Shown here: one piece after another, positions 1-11,789 of the stretch
How the letters are laid out: every line of letters begins with the position of its first letter
Position numbering within the stretch: the first letter of the stretch is position 1
Origin: Phyllostachys edulis
Taxonomy: Eukaryota; Streptophyta; Magnoliopsida; Poales; Poaceae
DNA length: 64,000 bases
Direction: 5' to 3'
Assembly (NCBI GenBank): GCA_036346405.1
Contig: CM070546.1
Coordinates: 101,438,826 to 101,502,825, forward strand
Notes under the pieces: generated by a model
Database searches by the model: none
The model's input: the letters and a program-made list of their open reading frames with translations, nothing else
Told to the model about the DNA's origin: nothing
Made by a program: the position numbers and the translations under genes

Positions 1-3000
1 ATCATCTCTGCTGCTAAGATTGCAGGTGTTTCCCTGACCATTGATCCGAACCTTGCCTCAGGCTCAGTGCCCACACTAAACCTTGGTTCTGGGTAAGTGA
101 TTACCGTTCTGTGTGTAGCTCCTCTCTCTGATGAAGTACTACTTTCATTTCTTTTTAGGTTTACTATGAATAGTTGCTCCATTATCATGCTTTAGGTTTG
201 AATAGCTGCTGTAATTGTAGGAGATGCCAAGTTCAATGCATAAGATTGCCTTAGATTTCATCCTGGGGTTTGACAAAGCAACATTGAGCATTCTTATTTT
301 TGCATCTCCTCACTCTTATATTTGTGGTTCTGAAAAAAAATATTTTGATGAAAATATCGACTGTTGGAACATGATGTTCATCAAAGCAATTTTTTTGGTG
401 AAACAATTATAGTGCTTTTCCACTAGTCATTATCCTTATCAGTATTTCTGTTTGGGAGTTTGTAGTTTCTCAGCAAAAGTTGTCATGATTCTTACAGGGA
501 TTTTATCTATGGTATCAACACAATTCTTCGCTACATTGCCCGTGTTGCATCTGTTTCCAGCTTCTATGGCCAGGATGCTATTCAGGCAGCACATGTATGT
601 TTTGGTTATTTATTTGCTATAGATGGTGTTAGTCAATGACTTTGTCTTGTTATTCTAAGTTTCTGTTGTCATACATCTGTAGGTTGATCAATGGCTCGAG
701 TATGCCCCAGTCATTCTTTCAGGATCAGAATTTGAAGCTGCTAGCTCATTTCTAGATGGATACTTGGCATCTCGAACTTTTTTGGTTGGTTATGGTCTGT
801 CAATTGCTGACATTGTAGTGTGGTCAAATCTTGCAGGTAACTTTGTGGCTTCTTTCATCAATCTATAATTTATTGTTCTAGCTATATTTTTTTATATCGC
901 TTACCTTGGAAGTTACACCTCTTTCTTCAGGGACTGGTCAACGATGGGAAAGTCTAAGGAGGTCCAAGAAATATCAAAACCTTGTCCGTTGGTTCAACAG
1001 CATAGCTGTAGACTATGCAGACACACTAGATGAAGTTCTAGCTGCTTATGTTGGAAAGAGAGGAATTGGAAAATCTCCAGCGCCAAGCCTGAAGGATAAG
1101 GTGCCTGATTCAAAGGAGAACACCTCAAGTCCTGAAGTTGATCTCCCAGGTGCAAAAGTTGGGGAGGTTTGTGTTCGTTTTGCCCCAGAGCCTAGCGGAT
1201 ATCTCCACATTGGTCATGCAAAGGCTGGACTATTGAACAAGTACTTTGCAGAGAGATATAAAGGGCATCTAATAGTTCGATTTGATGACACAAATCCTTC
1301 GAAAGAAAGCAATGAATTTGTTGAAAACGTCCTGAAAGACATTGAGACACTGGGAATCAAATATGATGCAATTACATACACATCGGATTATTTTCCAAAG
1401 CTAATGGAAATGGCTGAAAGTTTGATTAAACAGGGAAAGGCATATGTTGATGATACACCAAAGGAGCAAATGAGGAGTGAGAGGATGGACGGTGTGGAAT
1501 CTAAATGTAGAAACAATACTGTTGAGGAGAGCTTGTCATTGTGGAAAGAGATGATTAATGGTACCAAGAGGGGTATGGAGTGCTGTGTACGGGGTAAACT
1601 TGACATGCAGGACCCTAACAAATCACTTCGAGATCCTGTTTACTACCGATGCAACACTGATCCCCATCACCGCGTTGGCTCAAAATACAAGGTCTATCCA
1701 ACATATGACTTTGCTTGCCCATTTGTCGATGCATTGGAAGGAGTGACTCATGCTCTTCGTTCAAGTGAATACCACGATCGGAATGCACAGTATTATCGTA
1801 TCCTTCAGGACATGGGCCTGCGGAGGGTAGAAATCTATGAGTTCAGCAGGTTGAATATGGTTTACACCCTTCTTAGCAAGCGTAAGCTTCTCTGGTTCGT
1901 ACAAAACAAGAAGGTGGAGGACTGGACTGATCCACGCTTCCCCACTGTACAAGGCATTGTACGTCGTGGCTTGAAGATTGAAGCATTGGTACAATTTATA
2001 CTTGAGCAGGTAATCTTCTAATGAGTTACTGTTTCTGATCTTATAACTATATGGATGCTGTGTTATTAACTCTTTTTTTGCCTTCTCTATTTCTCAAGGG
2101 TGCTTCAAAAAATTTAAATCTTATGGAGTGGGATAAACTCTGGACAATCAACAAGAAGACAATTGATCCAGTGTGTGGAAGGCATACTGCTGTGCTGAAA
2201 GACCAGCATGTGCTCTTGACTCTTACTAATGGTCCAGAGGAACCATTCGTCCGAATCTTACCAAGGCACAAGAAATATGAGGGTGCTGGAAAGAAGGCTA
2301 CAACCTTCACAAACAGAATTTGGCTGGAGTATGCTGATGCATCAGTCATTAGCATGGGTCAGGAAGTCACTTTGATGGACTGGGGAAATGCTATCATTAA
2401 AGAAATCAAGACACAGAATGGAACAATTACTCAACTAGTTGGTGAACTCCATCTTGAGGGATCTGTGAAGATGACAAAGTTGAAGCTAACATGGCTGCCA
2501 GATATCGAAGACCTTGTGTCTCTCTCTTTGGTAGACTTTGACTACCTAATTAATAAGAAAAAGGTAAGACAGCAAATTGAAGTTCACGTTGGTAGCAAAC
2601 GGGCATGCGACCATATAGGCACAGAACCTCATTCTTATTCTACCTATCTGCTACGATAGTTACGATTTTTTTGTATGAATGCTTTTTCACTTAGATAAGC
2701 TAGATCTGTAGCACAGTTGATTATTCTGTCTATTGAAGTATGAGTGGATTGCCCAACAGCTTGAACTTTTCGATGAACTAGTTGGTGCATGAAACCCAAC
2801 ATGGCATCAGAGGAGCTTAAGCTTTTGAAGTGGGTGATCATCCATACTTTATTCTTTATTAGTTGTTGGACCATGGTCTATAAGAGATTTGGTTTTTCTC
2901 TTTTTACTTCATTTACGTATGGGAGGATGTTTCCTTAGATGAGTTCTCTTCCATCAGTGCGTCCATGTTGTCTTATACTCTTATTCTATGATTAAGTAGC

Positions 3001-3261
3001 ATCTACGTGTATTTTAAATCCAACTTTCTGGCATTTTTGCAGCTGGAAGAAGATGACGACTTCCTTGACAATCTTAGACCTTGCACCCGATGGGAAACTT
3101 CAGCTCTTGGAGACCCGAACATGCGGAATCTCAAGCAAGGAGAAATTATACAGCTCGAAAGGAAAGGGTATTACAGGTGCGATGTTCCATTTGTCCGGTC
3201 GTCCAAACCAATTGTCCTTTTTGCCATACCAGATGGCCGACAAAAGTCTACATCGAACTAG
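1..3261 (+). CDS. Cytosolic glutamyl-tRNA synthetase (5' partial, six visible exons)
   Basis: Charges tRNA-Glu with glutamate in the cytosol (class I synthetase, eukaryotic/GlnRS-like type). Exons read in one continuous frame: 1–92 (cut by the window edge), 498–594, 683–836, 931–2009, 2099–2563 and 3043–3261, all with GT–AG introns, giving about 701 visible residues and ending at TAG 3259–3261. Exons 1–3 and the start of exon 4 encode a GST-C-like N-terminal domain. The catalytic core has the HIGH motif at 1206–1217 (within PEPSGYLHIGHAKA) and the KMSKS equivalent LSKRK at 1872–1886. Exons 5–6 hold the beta-barrel anticodon-binding region and end in IVLFAIPDGRQ, as expected for the family. 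Only the extreme N-terminus is missing. No frameshift or stop is seen, so the gene looks functional. Exon borders were set by splice sites and family continuity. Confidence 0.95.
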
Positions 3262-4270
3262 GGACCTAGGACGGTGGTTTTAAAAAAAGAGGAACCTAGG
3301 ATGGTTTCTGAAGCCTAGCAATTGCAAGTTTACAACTCATCTTGGTAAATTATGATATTTTGCATTTTTTGGGCGTTGATCTTTGAATCATGTTGTTGGA
3401 GAACATACTGCTGTTGTAATGGTTGAAGCTTGGAACTTAAGATTTTGGTGCTTTGATATCGACTACATAGTTTCTTTTGCGTGTTTCGAGTGCCTGCTAA
3501 CTTCTAGCAGGATATGTGGATTGTTGAATAACTTCCGAGATGAGAATTGGATGATCTTTTATCACATATTCCGTAGTAAAATTACGCTTTTACGTGATGA
3601 CTCTTCTGATTGTCTCCGACAGCTGCAACCTAGTTTTCGTTCTGAACATTAAGAAAGTTAGAAATGCTGTGCCATGAGTCCATGACAAAATACGACTCAT
3701 TTCAAACTGCAGATCCTTGTGTTATATCTGAATTTATCGTCAGGTTCTTGTACTTCAAACCTGCAATTGATATGTATAAAAACGACGGTCGATCCTCTGT
3801 TCTTACAGCATACGGTGTGCAGACTAAATGCGCTTAATTCGGCTCAGAAGACATGTTTAGTTGTTCCAAGTGTTTCCATCCAATCCCATCAGAAAAAGAA
3901 ATGTATCCATCCCATCAGAAAAAGAAATGTATCCATCCCATCAGAAACTAGGTAAGTTCCTAAGAAGTATGAATTGGAATTTCTCAGAAATAGCAAGTGT
4001 CAAAATCTGCTGCGTCCATCAAAGCGATTACAAGATTGACGAGATATTATGAATGTACAGTTACACATGGTGCAAAATAGATGTCAGCACAAGCCGTAAT
4101 GGCACGAATTACACACAAATGGGTACGTGAAACTGATGCACAAAGATCCAGATCGAATAAGTCAGATTTTTTTTTATCAATATTGCATCACAAATGAGCC
4201 ATAGTGGTCCTTGCCATTGCTACTTCAAAGCACGCTTCGGAAGGAACAAAAGTCAAGTACTAACCATTAG
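3262..4270. other. 3' flank of the synthetase gene
   Basis: About 1 kb with no supported coding region. It should include the 3' UTR of the synthetase gene. Apart from the 26-bp minisatellite at 3885–3955 I see no recognisable element. Short open frames at 3383–3652 and 3719–3955 lack family features. Confidence 0.6.
3885..3955. repeat. 26-bp minisatellite, about 2.7 copies
   Basis: A unit starting CCCATCAGAAAAAGAAATG begins at 3885, 3911 and 3937 with an exact 26-bp period. The third copy diverges after CCCATCAGAAA. It lies downstream of the synthetase gene and has no evident function. Confidence 0.85.
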
Positions 4271-4278
4271 TATCTCTA

Positions 4279-4960
4279 TCTCTACTAATTAAAAGAAGGA
4301 ATTAGTGGCCGTCCATCCTCCCATTCTCTTTCACGTCCGTTAGATCGACGAGCTACCAACGGCACAGATCGTGTCGCGCGAGACGCAACCTGCGTATGCA
4401 CCCTCCCACCTCCTCTCTCACACTCCCCAGTCCCCACCTACGCCACCCGCCCTCCCTCCTCTCTCTCTACGCCCACACCCCGCCCGTCTCCCTCTCCTCT
4501 CTCTCTCTTTGCCCCACCGGATCTGGCCCCCTCACCTCGCCGGTGCCACCCCACTCCTCCCATCCTTTCTCCCCCCGTCCAGCGGCTTGCGGTCATGGTC
4601 TCGCCTGCTTCCTCCTAGCGCAACCATCGTGCCCTCCCACTTCTTGCGCAACCACTCCACCCCACACTTCTTCCCCCGCCCCTCGCAACCACGCCGCCCC
4701 ACCCCTAACGCATCTGCGCTCGACCCGACCTTAACATCGTCGCTCCTCGCATGTGCGTCGCGCTGCCCCGCCCCTAACGCATCTGCGCCCCATCTATGAT
4801 GGCTCGAGGACGAGCATGTGGTGGCCACGGCGACACTGTCGTGGGTCTCCTCCTTCGCTTTCGTTGCAGAAGTCCTCTAGTTCGTGTCTCCATCACCTGG
4901 TGTGTCCTTAACAGCAACACATGTAGTAACATTTGTTAGCTATAATCTTGACTTAATTGG
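4279..4960 (+). mobile_element. Possible Helitron-like 5' terminus followed by C/T-rich DNA
   Basis: Position 4278 is A, followed by TCTCTACTAATTAAAAG, which resembles the 5' end of plant Helitrons (A|TC insertion, TCTCTACTA-type start). The following 500 bp are strongly C/T-rich. I could not identify a convincing 3' hairpin plus CTRR end, so the right limit is arbitrary and the call is tentative. The proline/serine-rich open frames at 4371–4799 are composition artefacts. Confidence 0.3.
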
Positions 4961-4968
4961 TTTTTGCA

Positions 4969-5306
4969 TGTAACATTAGTGTTTAGTGTTTATTTGCATG
5001 TAGGACGTTTCGTGTGGTTTGCGGAGCGTTAGTGAATTAAGATAGTTAGTGGAGAGGTTACATGTGATTAGTGGAGCATTTATTAGGGGTAGTGGGCAGT
5101 AGTGTCGGATATTTTATTGGCCTATTAATTTGCTTGTAATGTGAGGGGTCACCTTGACTCTATAAATAAGAGGAGAAATAGAAAAGCAGTGCAACAGTTT
5201 TTTGGGCAGCACCAAACACACTGTTGTCATCTGTTCATCTCCTCCACAGTGTGCTCGTGTGTGTGTCCAGGTGTTTTTGCGTACGTAGATACCGGCGGTG
5301 CTAGCA
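4969..5306 (+). mobile_element. LTR fragment with TATA box (5' LTR of an unidentified retroelement)
   Basis: A TATA box (CTATAAATAAGAGG, near 5159–5172) is followed 130–145 bp later by an LTR-like end, TAGCA at 5302–5306, two bases before a methionine-tRNA primer-binding site. That spacing is what an R–U5 segment should show. The left limit (TGTAACATTAG near 4969) is a guess from the TG rule. No matching 3' LTR is visible downstream, so the element is truncated or non-autonomous. Confidence 0.5.
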
Positions 5307-5308
5307 TT

Positions 5309-5320
5309 TGGTATCAAAGC
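5309..5320 (+). other. Primer-binding site, initiator Met-tRNA type
   Basis: TGGTATCAAAGC differs by one base from the usual plant retrotransposon PBS TGGTATCAGAGC and lies two bases after the LTR-like end. Confidence 0.6.
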
Positions 5321-5400
5321 GAGGTTCAATGTGAGGGGAGTGCTCACCTGGTGGCGCCGGCGATGCGACATGGTACCCGGCGAAGCGGGCGAACTTGGCG

Positions 5401-5520
5401 ATGGCGCAGAACCTGTTCGAGGACCAGCAGGAGCAGTTGGAGTGTAACGTGGAGCGGCTATCCAAGGTGCTCGCGACGGACGTGTCGGCGCTACACGAGG
5501 CGATAACCGGCGCGGCATAG
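5401..5520 (+). pseudogene. Short gag-like leader ORF (39 codons)
   Basis: An ATG at 5401 opens 39 codons (MAQNLFEDQQEQLE start) ending at TAG 5518–5520, shortly after a retroelement primer-binding site. Position and the acidic/glutamine-rich start suggest the beginning of a gag that is then cut off. I cannot assign it to a family. The following 5530–6715 is GC-rich and open in several frames on both strands without domain signatures. It may be degenerate internal element sequence. Confidence 0.3.
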
Positions 5521-6720
5521 CCGCAGCGCGGCGGCTTCGGCCCTAAGCGGCGCGGCGGTGGCTCGTCCCGAGGCATGCACGCAGATAGCTCCGGTGCGGC
5601 GGCGCTTCGGCGAAGCACAGCGCAAGCGTGGCGGCAATGAAGCGCGCGCAAAGGTGCGGAGGTGCACAAGGCGCGGGGTGCGTCACATGGCTGCGGCCGC
5701 GAGGATGACAAGCGTCATGGCCAAGCGAGTGCGTCTGGCGAAGCGCCAAGACAGTGGTTGCGGCGCGGGTGTGCATAAACACAAGGCGTGCCTGATAGTA
5801 GCCAGCCAGTCATGCACAGGGCGTGGGCATGTGCGTGAGGCGACAATGACGCGCCGCAGCAAGCGGCGTATCGGTGTGTCGCGTCGCGAGCAAGCCGACG
5901 GTGCGATGCCGCAGGGTGCTAGCACACATAGCGATAAGCGCAACGGCGTCTGGCGTGGAGCATGCGGCTCCACGGTGAGGAGAGCGGGAGCGTTTGGGCA
6001 AAGGTGCACAGATGCCGGCGATGAGCTGGCTGCAGCACCATGCGCTCAAAAGTATGACGACGAAGGTCCACGCAGCCAGAGCGAGGCCAGCGTGGTGTGC
6101 CGGAATCGCACGTGACGTGCACACCAGCGGCGGCAACATGATTGCCGCGGAGTTGGCCGACGACGATAGTCTCCACGGGAGGTGGAGGCCGGCGACGACA
6201 AGGTGAGGGGGTGCGAAGCCGTCGGGAAACGAGTCGGCATGAGGCCGACAAAACGGCGATGGCATTGTGGCTGTCGTCGCAAGAAGAACCGGAGGTCGGA
6301 GTCGCCCGGTGAGTTGTGCCACTGACGATGAAGTTGTGGCGGCAAAGAGATAGCAGTGAAGAGAGATGGCGGCATGTCTCCCAAATACCTGCTACTAAGG
6401 GACATCGTCGTCATCCGGCAAGGAAAGATGGGCGAATGTACTGTCCATCTCCATGTCCCGACAAGAAGAACTGCTAGATGCATGGGCTACGGTGACGCTC
6501 ATGTTCACGGTCGCAGATGGCGGGAACGACTGTAATGTCCCTCAAGTGTGATCACGTGGCGAGGGCGATTGTACTGCCTCCTCAAGGCAGAGTGAACCAC
6601 GTAGTAGAGAAGCGGTTGCGAGCATGGATTTGGCGACGCATAAAGGGAACTTGTGTTGCTAACCTATGCCGAGTGGGAAAGCGGAACTTCTTGAAGATAA
6701 GTGTTGAAGACCGCTGATAG

Positions 6721-7787
6721 TTCACTCATTTTATTCCTTATTCTTGTGGTTTGTATCTTCCTCAACAACTGCATGAAATATTCGGGCTTTATGTTACTTA
6801 GCTCTGTCGTGCAATGCATAGAATGGGCTGTCAGATCGAGGGCTTGAGGTGACAAGACTAAACACATACAACTGTAAAATTTTCACTTACATTGAATTGT
6901 CTCTTTCTTTTATTTAATTCTCGTTCCATGTCTCACCTCATGTACACACAAAACAAGTCTTTTGCATCTTTTGAGCTACTTTTGGTGATCTATGGTACAC
7001 AAAACTAGATTGAATTTTTTGTTAACTTGTAATTGCTCATTTGCTCTCTCAGTGTTTGAACTATTGAACTAGAGGCATCTGTTCTCTTTAACAACTATGA
7101 TGGATTCCGGTGATGGTGGTGGCTTCTGGTGGCATCAGCAGTTTCTTGTGGTGGTGGCGGCACATGACTAATGAGGTGGCAGAGGCACGCAACATTTGAA
7201 TGGAACACTTGATTACCAGCTGCTGGTTGTTTGCATGTGATGTTGACGTGAATGAGTGCAAGGCAAAGGGATCTAAAGTTGCACAAGTTGTAAAGGTTTG
7301 TAAACTCAGTTGCAATTAGCTGGATGTACAAAACTTAGTTGTAATGGAATGTATAAAGTTTTACAGTATGTACCAACTCCTTGGATTTGTTATATTGAAT
7401 AGATAATTTTGTTGTAGTTGAATGAGGCAATTATTTTGCAAGTAGAGATGTCATGATTCATGTTGACCGAAAGAATCAATACATCTGTGTGTTCCTTTGT
7501 GACTAATTGCTTGTTTTTGCTATCTGAATATGTTTAACGTACTAAATTTATTTTGCAGGGTTGTTTAGTTAAACCTGCAACAAGAAAACCTTCTTAGCTC
7601 TGCTGTAAGACATGGAAGTTTTAATTTATAAATAGCAATAGGGAGATTGGGGGCTGCAATAATATATTCTATGCAAAAATTGATTTTCTGTTGTAACGCT
7701 ACAACGGGCACATGACTAGTTGACACAATGAAGCTCAGCTTCCTGCTACATTTATTAAGGAATCAAAGGTCCTTGAAGGGTACAATG
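6721..7787. other. Intergenic / 3' flank of the TIMMDC1-like gene
   Basis: AT-richer DNA between the GC-rich element remnant and the last exon of the minus-strand gene. It probably includes that gene's 3' UTR near 7620–7787. No coding region, tRNA or recognisable element end is seen. Confidence 0.5.
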
Positions 7788-10700
7788 TTACTTCTTCAGG
7801 CTGCGCTCAAGTCGTTCTATAGCAGCACCCACACGGCTTTGATTCCCTTGTTCCTCTGCCAAATCTGACGATGATTTCGAGTTTGCAATCTCAAGATTTG
7901 CCTTTTCTGCAAGCTTCAACTGTATCCAACCTGTAGAAGAATTCCCAAGGTCAGCTTATTGAGCAAATAATCACAAGTTATTAGCAGACTGCAGACATAG
8001 CTGAGTTGACACAGCGTATAATCAGTGAGGACATGAAATGAAGTTGTTGACTTGGCAACTGATGGCACAGTGTGCTAGTAATACGCATGCTTATGGCAAG
8101 ACAGCTTTGCTGCAAATGGCTCCTGGGCATGCACTTACTATAATAGCACTGCCTCCAATTTTTTAACAACAATCTATCATTGTTGCGCAATTTTACAATA
8201 GAGAATGTTGTTTTGTACTAGATGAACAAGGACATTGGGAGATGGGCACAAATAAGTACGGGGTGAGAATGTAGTATCCAACTTCCACATTAGTAGGCTA
8301 AGCTGAAGAACTGAAAAATAGAAATCAAAGGCCACCCATCACGAGACAAGCTTTAAACTTACATATCAAAATGCAATTAAGTTCAAGAAGGTTACAATTA
8401 TATGTATGGAAGCAAGGAAGTTGGCAAAGATGCAAGTGTGCATTTAGTTTGCAGGATTCTATACATTTTATTACTATCATAGAACATATTAAACATGCAT
8501 TATATCGCGTCACCAGACCCACAATCAAGCAAGCGATGCGTACATTCAAGTGAGCTATAAAGACCTCCACAAATTTTTTAGAGCAGAGTGCAGAGAAAGT
8601 GCACTGATGAATGAAGTTCGTGAGCAATTTGGATAGATAATACCAAGGGGAAAGCAGATTCCAGCACCAAGAGCAGAACCAACCAATACATTTCTTGCAC
8701 GCCACATTGGTGAACCTGGCACTGAAGATATATACAGATATCAGTTGAGGTGAACTCAGTACAATGAGCACTACTCAAGTGTTAATTAAGTTAAACACCG
8801 ACTATTTGCATAGCAGAATCAGAAGTAAATAAAAACAATAAGCTAAGATAATGATTTATCCCATGATATTATGCAACAAAAAGAAACTGCGACACATCCC
8901 AAAAGACATTCACAGTTTCTGAAGATACAGGCTGAAAATTATCAAGGAAAAGCATTATGAAAGATATCAAGAATCATCAAGATCTTGAGGCAAACGTTGT
9001 TTTATGAATGTCGTGGTAAAAAAGGACCAGACAGTAACTACGGGGGGACCCCTAGCTTCGAAACGAGGGGCCGAAGGGTCCCGAGTGAGAGGTCCGACCG
9101 AAGTGTGTTTGTATTTATTGCCCGAAATTTTTGTGTCCTTTCTTACATGGTAAAGGAGGAAGGCTATTTATAGCCTTTCCTGCCTGGTACATGAAATTAC
9201 ACCCGTACCCCTAAAGAAGTACATTAATTGTAGGGGTAGCAGGGGAGTTTCCTAATCTAGGCATAGGCCTGGGCGTGCGGTGGACCTTCCTGGACCTGGC
9301 CTACCCGGACGGTGAACCCGGTCCACCGTTCGCGCCTCGTTGGTGGTGACGAGGCCCTCCGCCCACATGGGGCATGCATGCCCCTCGAGGGTGTCTTCGA
9401 TCCTTCCTCCTTAGGACTTCGGGAATCCCCTCGGAGGCCCCGGGGATCCCCTCGGAGCCTTCGGAGCACCTTTGCGGGGCTGCCTTCGGGTTCGCCTTCG
9501 GAACCTCCGGAAAACATCTCCGGGGGCCTCGGGGGCTCCTCCGAAGGCCCTTCGTCATGATCACCTGCGGGGCACCCCGAAGCGTCACGGGTCCTTCGGG
9601 GGTGCCGCCTGTGCCGTGGGGCCAGTGGGCCGCCCCTACGACAATGAACTTTCCCCCAACGAACTACATCTTCACGGTATTGACACAAAAATTCAAGTAT
9701 CTTGAATGACGCGAACTTTCCCCCAACGAACTACATCTTCATGGTATTGACACAAAAATTCAAGTATCTTGAATGACGCAAAAATCCAAGTGGACAATCT
9801 TGGGCTCTTGGCAAGTCTATTGCATCATTCCATGTATCAGATATTCGGATCATTATATGCCATGGCCAAATATCCAGGCGCGTATTGTAGCACACGCACA
9901 CTGTAGCATCGCGTGTCCTGTAGCGGCGCGAATATTAGGTAGAGTTTGTTATTTAGGAATCTATCTATTAGGCGTTTGGTATTACCTATTAGTTAGGCAA
10001 GTTATTATTAGATTGGATTGTTAGAGATAAGTTTTCTTATAGATTTTTTCTTAAGAGTCAAGTCGGGTCGTCCCTATAAAAGAGGAAGTATGTATGGATT
10101 ATCAATCAAGCAAGAAAGATGAATTAGTCTAATCTCCCTCCCAAGATTCTATCATCCCAGTCTATGATCTAATCTCTCATCCCACCAAGCCGACGTCGCC
10201 CTGCCTTCTTCCTGTCGGTGTTTACTCCGTTATGAACTAAGATTCGTAACAATTTATATCCAGGCGTGTACTGTAGCACACGCGTGGATATTTGGCCATG
10301 ACATCATAGCCTAGGGGTTACACAGCCACAGAAGGCCTCTAAAAGCAACCGACCTTATGAATGAAGACAAATAAAATAGCCTGTAATATTTGACCGAGGC
10401 CTACTCCAGAAATCTTTTAACAAAGAATAGCAGTTACAAGGCAGGATTATTAATAGTAATACACTGGAGGTATATCACTTTTGTTTTTAAAGATGAATGC
10501 AGTGCTATTGTTTACTCTATTTTAATCACTTCTGTAATTTCTTTTTCTGGATGTAATTCATAGTACAGTGAAGAGTGAACATATTTCATAAGCTTACTCC
10601 AAGTTATATGATACGATAATATATCTGAAGAATAGTTAAAATGTATTTCAGACTCAGTGACCAAGATTCTCTATGTTTAGCCAACTTTAATTAAAATCCA

Positions 10701-11497
10701 AGATTTAATATGGTGAGATACATACATATAAGCCCGAAAGCAGCCGCGGTAGCCGAGCCAGCTCCAGCAATGTTAAATACATCGTGTACCCCACGGTTCT
10801 CAATAAGAAGGTTCTGTATGCCAAAGAAAGTTGCAGTAAACATCCCAAGGCGAATACCACCAACTAGTGAGCCTTTGGCAACCCGGATGAACCTTTTTTC
10901 CATTGCATCTCTCATCAATCTATACTGTTCGCGCTTGTCTGTGGTGTTTCCCATCTTCAACATCGCTTCTGCATCCTTACTCTGTAAAATATAACACAAA
11001 CACTGTTATGACAGAAGGAGTTCCGCAATTGCAGGTCGAATCAAGTTGTGAGCAATGAAACAGAAGATTATATATGTAAATGGGTATCAAAGAACAGCAA
11101 AGATGTAGCTCCATTTATCTTTTCACGAATGAATCAACGATCGATGCAAGCATGTCTCTTACATTGACAGGTATTGCAGAGTAGAGTGACAACTTACGAC
11201 GGACGCGCTAGCCTCCTTGCTCCCGCCGTAGAGCAGCCCGGCGAAGACGCCGACGAGGGTGGCGGTTCCCCAGTTCACCGTCCCCACAGCCGCAGCCCTC
11301 GACGGCCTGCCGCCCGCATCATCGGCCGCAGCCTCCACCTCCTCCTGGACCATACCCACCCAAACACGTCAGAAGAAAACAAAAAATGAACATGCGCAGT
11401 TCGGAGCAGGAGGATACAGGCGACGAACCGTGGGGACTGTAGAAGCCGGCGGATTCGGCGGCGGCGGCTCGGCGGGATGAGGCGCCAAGGCGGGCAT
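7788..11497 (-). CDS. Tim17/Tim22/Tim23-family membrane protein, TIMMDC1-like
   Basis: Probable mitochondrial inner-membrane protein of the Tim17/22/23 superfamily. It resembles plant TIMMDC1-like proteins, which in animals assist complex I assembly; that role is inferred here. Exons on the minus strand: 11497–11429 (proposed), 11344–11198, 10981–10726, 8721–8644 and 7930–7788, with TAA at 7790–7788. Phases agree at every junction. Membrane stretches include WGTATLVGVFAGLLYGG, GIRLGMFTATFFGIQNLL and VLVGSALGAGICFPLG. The C-terminus is charged and helical. The proposed first exon adds a 23-residue proline-rich start through a weak GTTCGT donor, giving about 230 residues. Alternatively translation starts at ATG 11353 without that intron, giving about 210. 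The 2-kb third intron (counting the proposed first exon) carries several transposons. Confidence 0.85.
9009..9643. mobile_element. Solo LTR, 635 bp, with 5-bp target duplication
   Basis: Starts TGTCGTGG and ends CCTACGACA, giving terminal inverted repeats TGTCGT/ACGACA. It is flanked by the perfect 5-bp duplication ATGAA at 9004–9008 and 9644–9648. A TATA-like GGCTATTTATAGCC lies near 9162–9175. No internal domain or second LTR is present, so this is the scar of LTR–LTR recombination. It sits in an intron of the TIMMDC1-like gene. Bases 9390–9565 are rich in short palindromes built from CCTTCGGAGG-like words. Confidence 0.88.
9646..9779. repeat. 67-bp tandem duplication
   Basis: Two head-to-tail copies (9646–9712 and 9713–9779) begin GAACTTTCCCCCAACGAAC and end TTGAATGACGC, with a single C/T difference in the middle. 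The first copy overlaps the right target duplication of the neighbouring solo LTR. Confidence 0.92.
9858..10303. mobile_element. 446-bp terminal-inverted-repeat element (MITE-like)
   Basis: The left end TGCCATGGCCAAATATCCA (9858–9876) is the inverted complement of the right end (10285–10303) with one mismatch. Inside each end is a related segment containing TGTAGCACACGC that also occurs as a direct repeat (about 9871–9902 and 10256–10284). A TATAAAAGAGG box lies near 10075. I could not find a convincing target-site duplication, so the superfamily is unassigned. Confidence 0.6.
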
Positions 11498-11789
11498 GGC
11501 GATCTGCTACAAGGCGGCGGACACTGCGTACGAGTGTTAAGTCTCAAGGGGACGGCGGGCAGCGCCGGCGGTGGTGCGTCGCGGCGGCGAGATCGCCCAG
11601 TGGAAACGTTGGGGAATTGGGGAGAATGGAGCAAGTGTGTATGGGGCTGGGCTCATGTTGTTACTTATGGGCTTGCCTAGAGCTAGAGCCCACTTACTTT
11701 TCTTGGGCCGCAAGCTCAACGCCATTGCGTTTCTCCTGTGCTAAACGACCAGCGGAAGAGAGCAGTGCTTCCACGCATCGCTAGGGTGC

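Noticed and set aside
4371..4828. Proline/serine-rich open frames on both strands
   Set aside because: They come from C/T-rich low-complexity sequence, overlap in several frames and lack any domain.
5538..6483. Several overlapping 100–185-codon open frames
   Set aside because: High GC keeps all frames open; no frame shows a family motif or consistent codon use.
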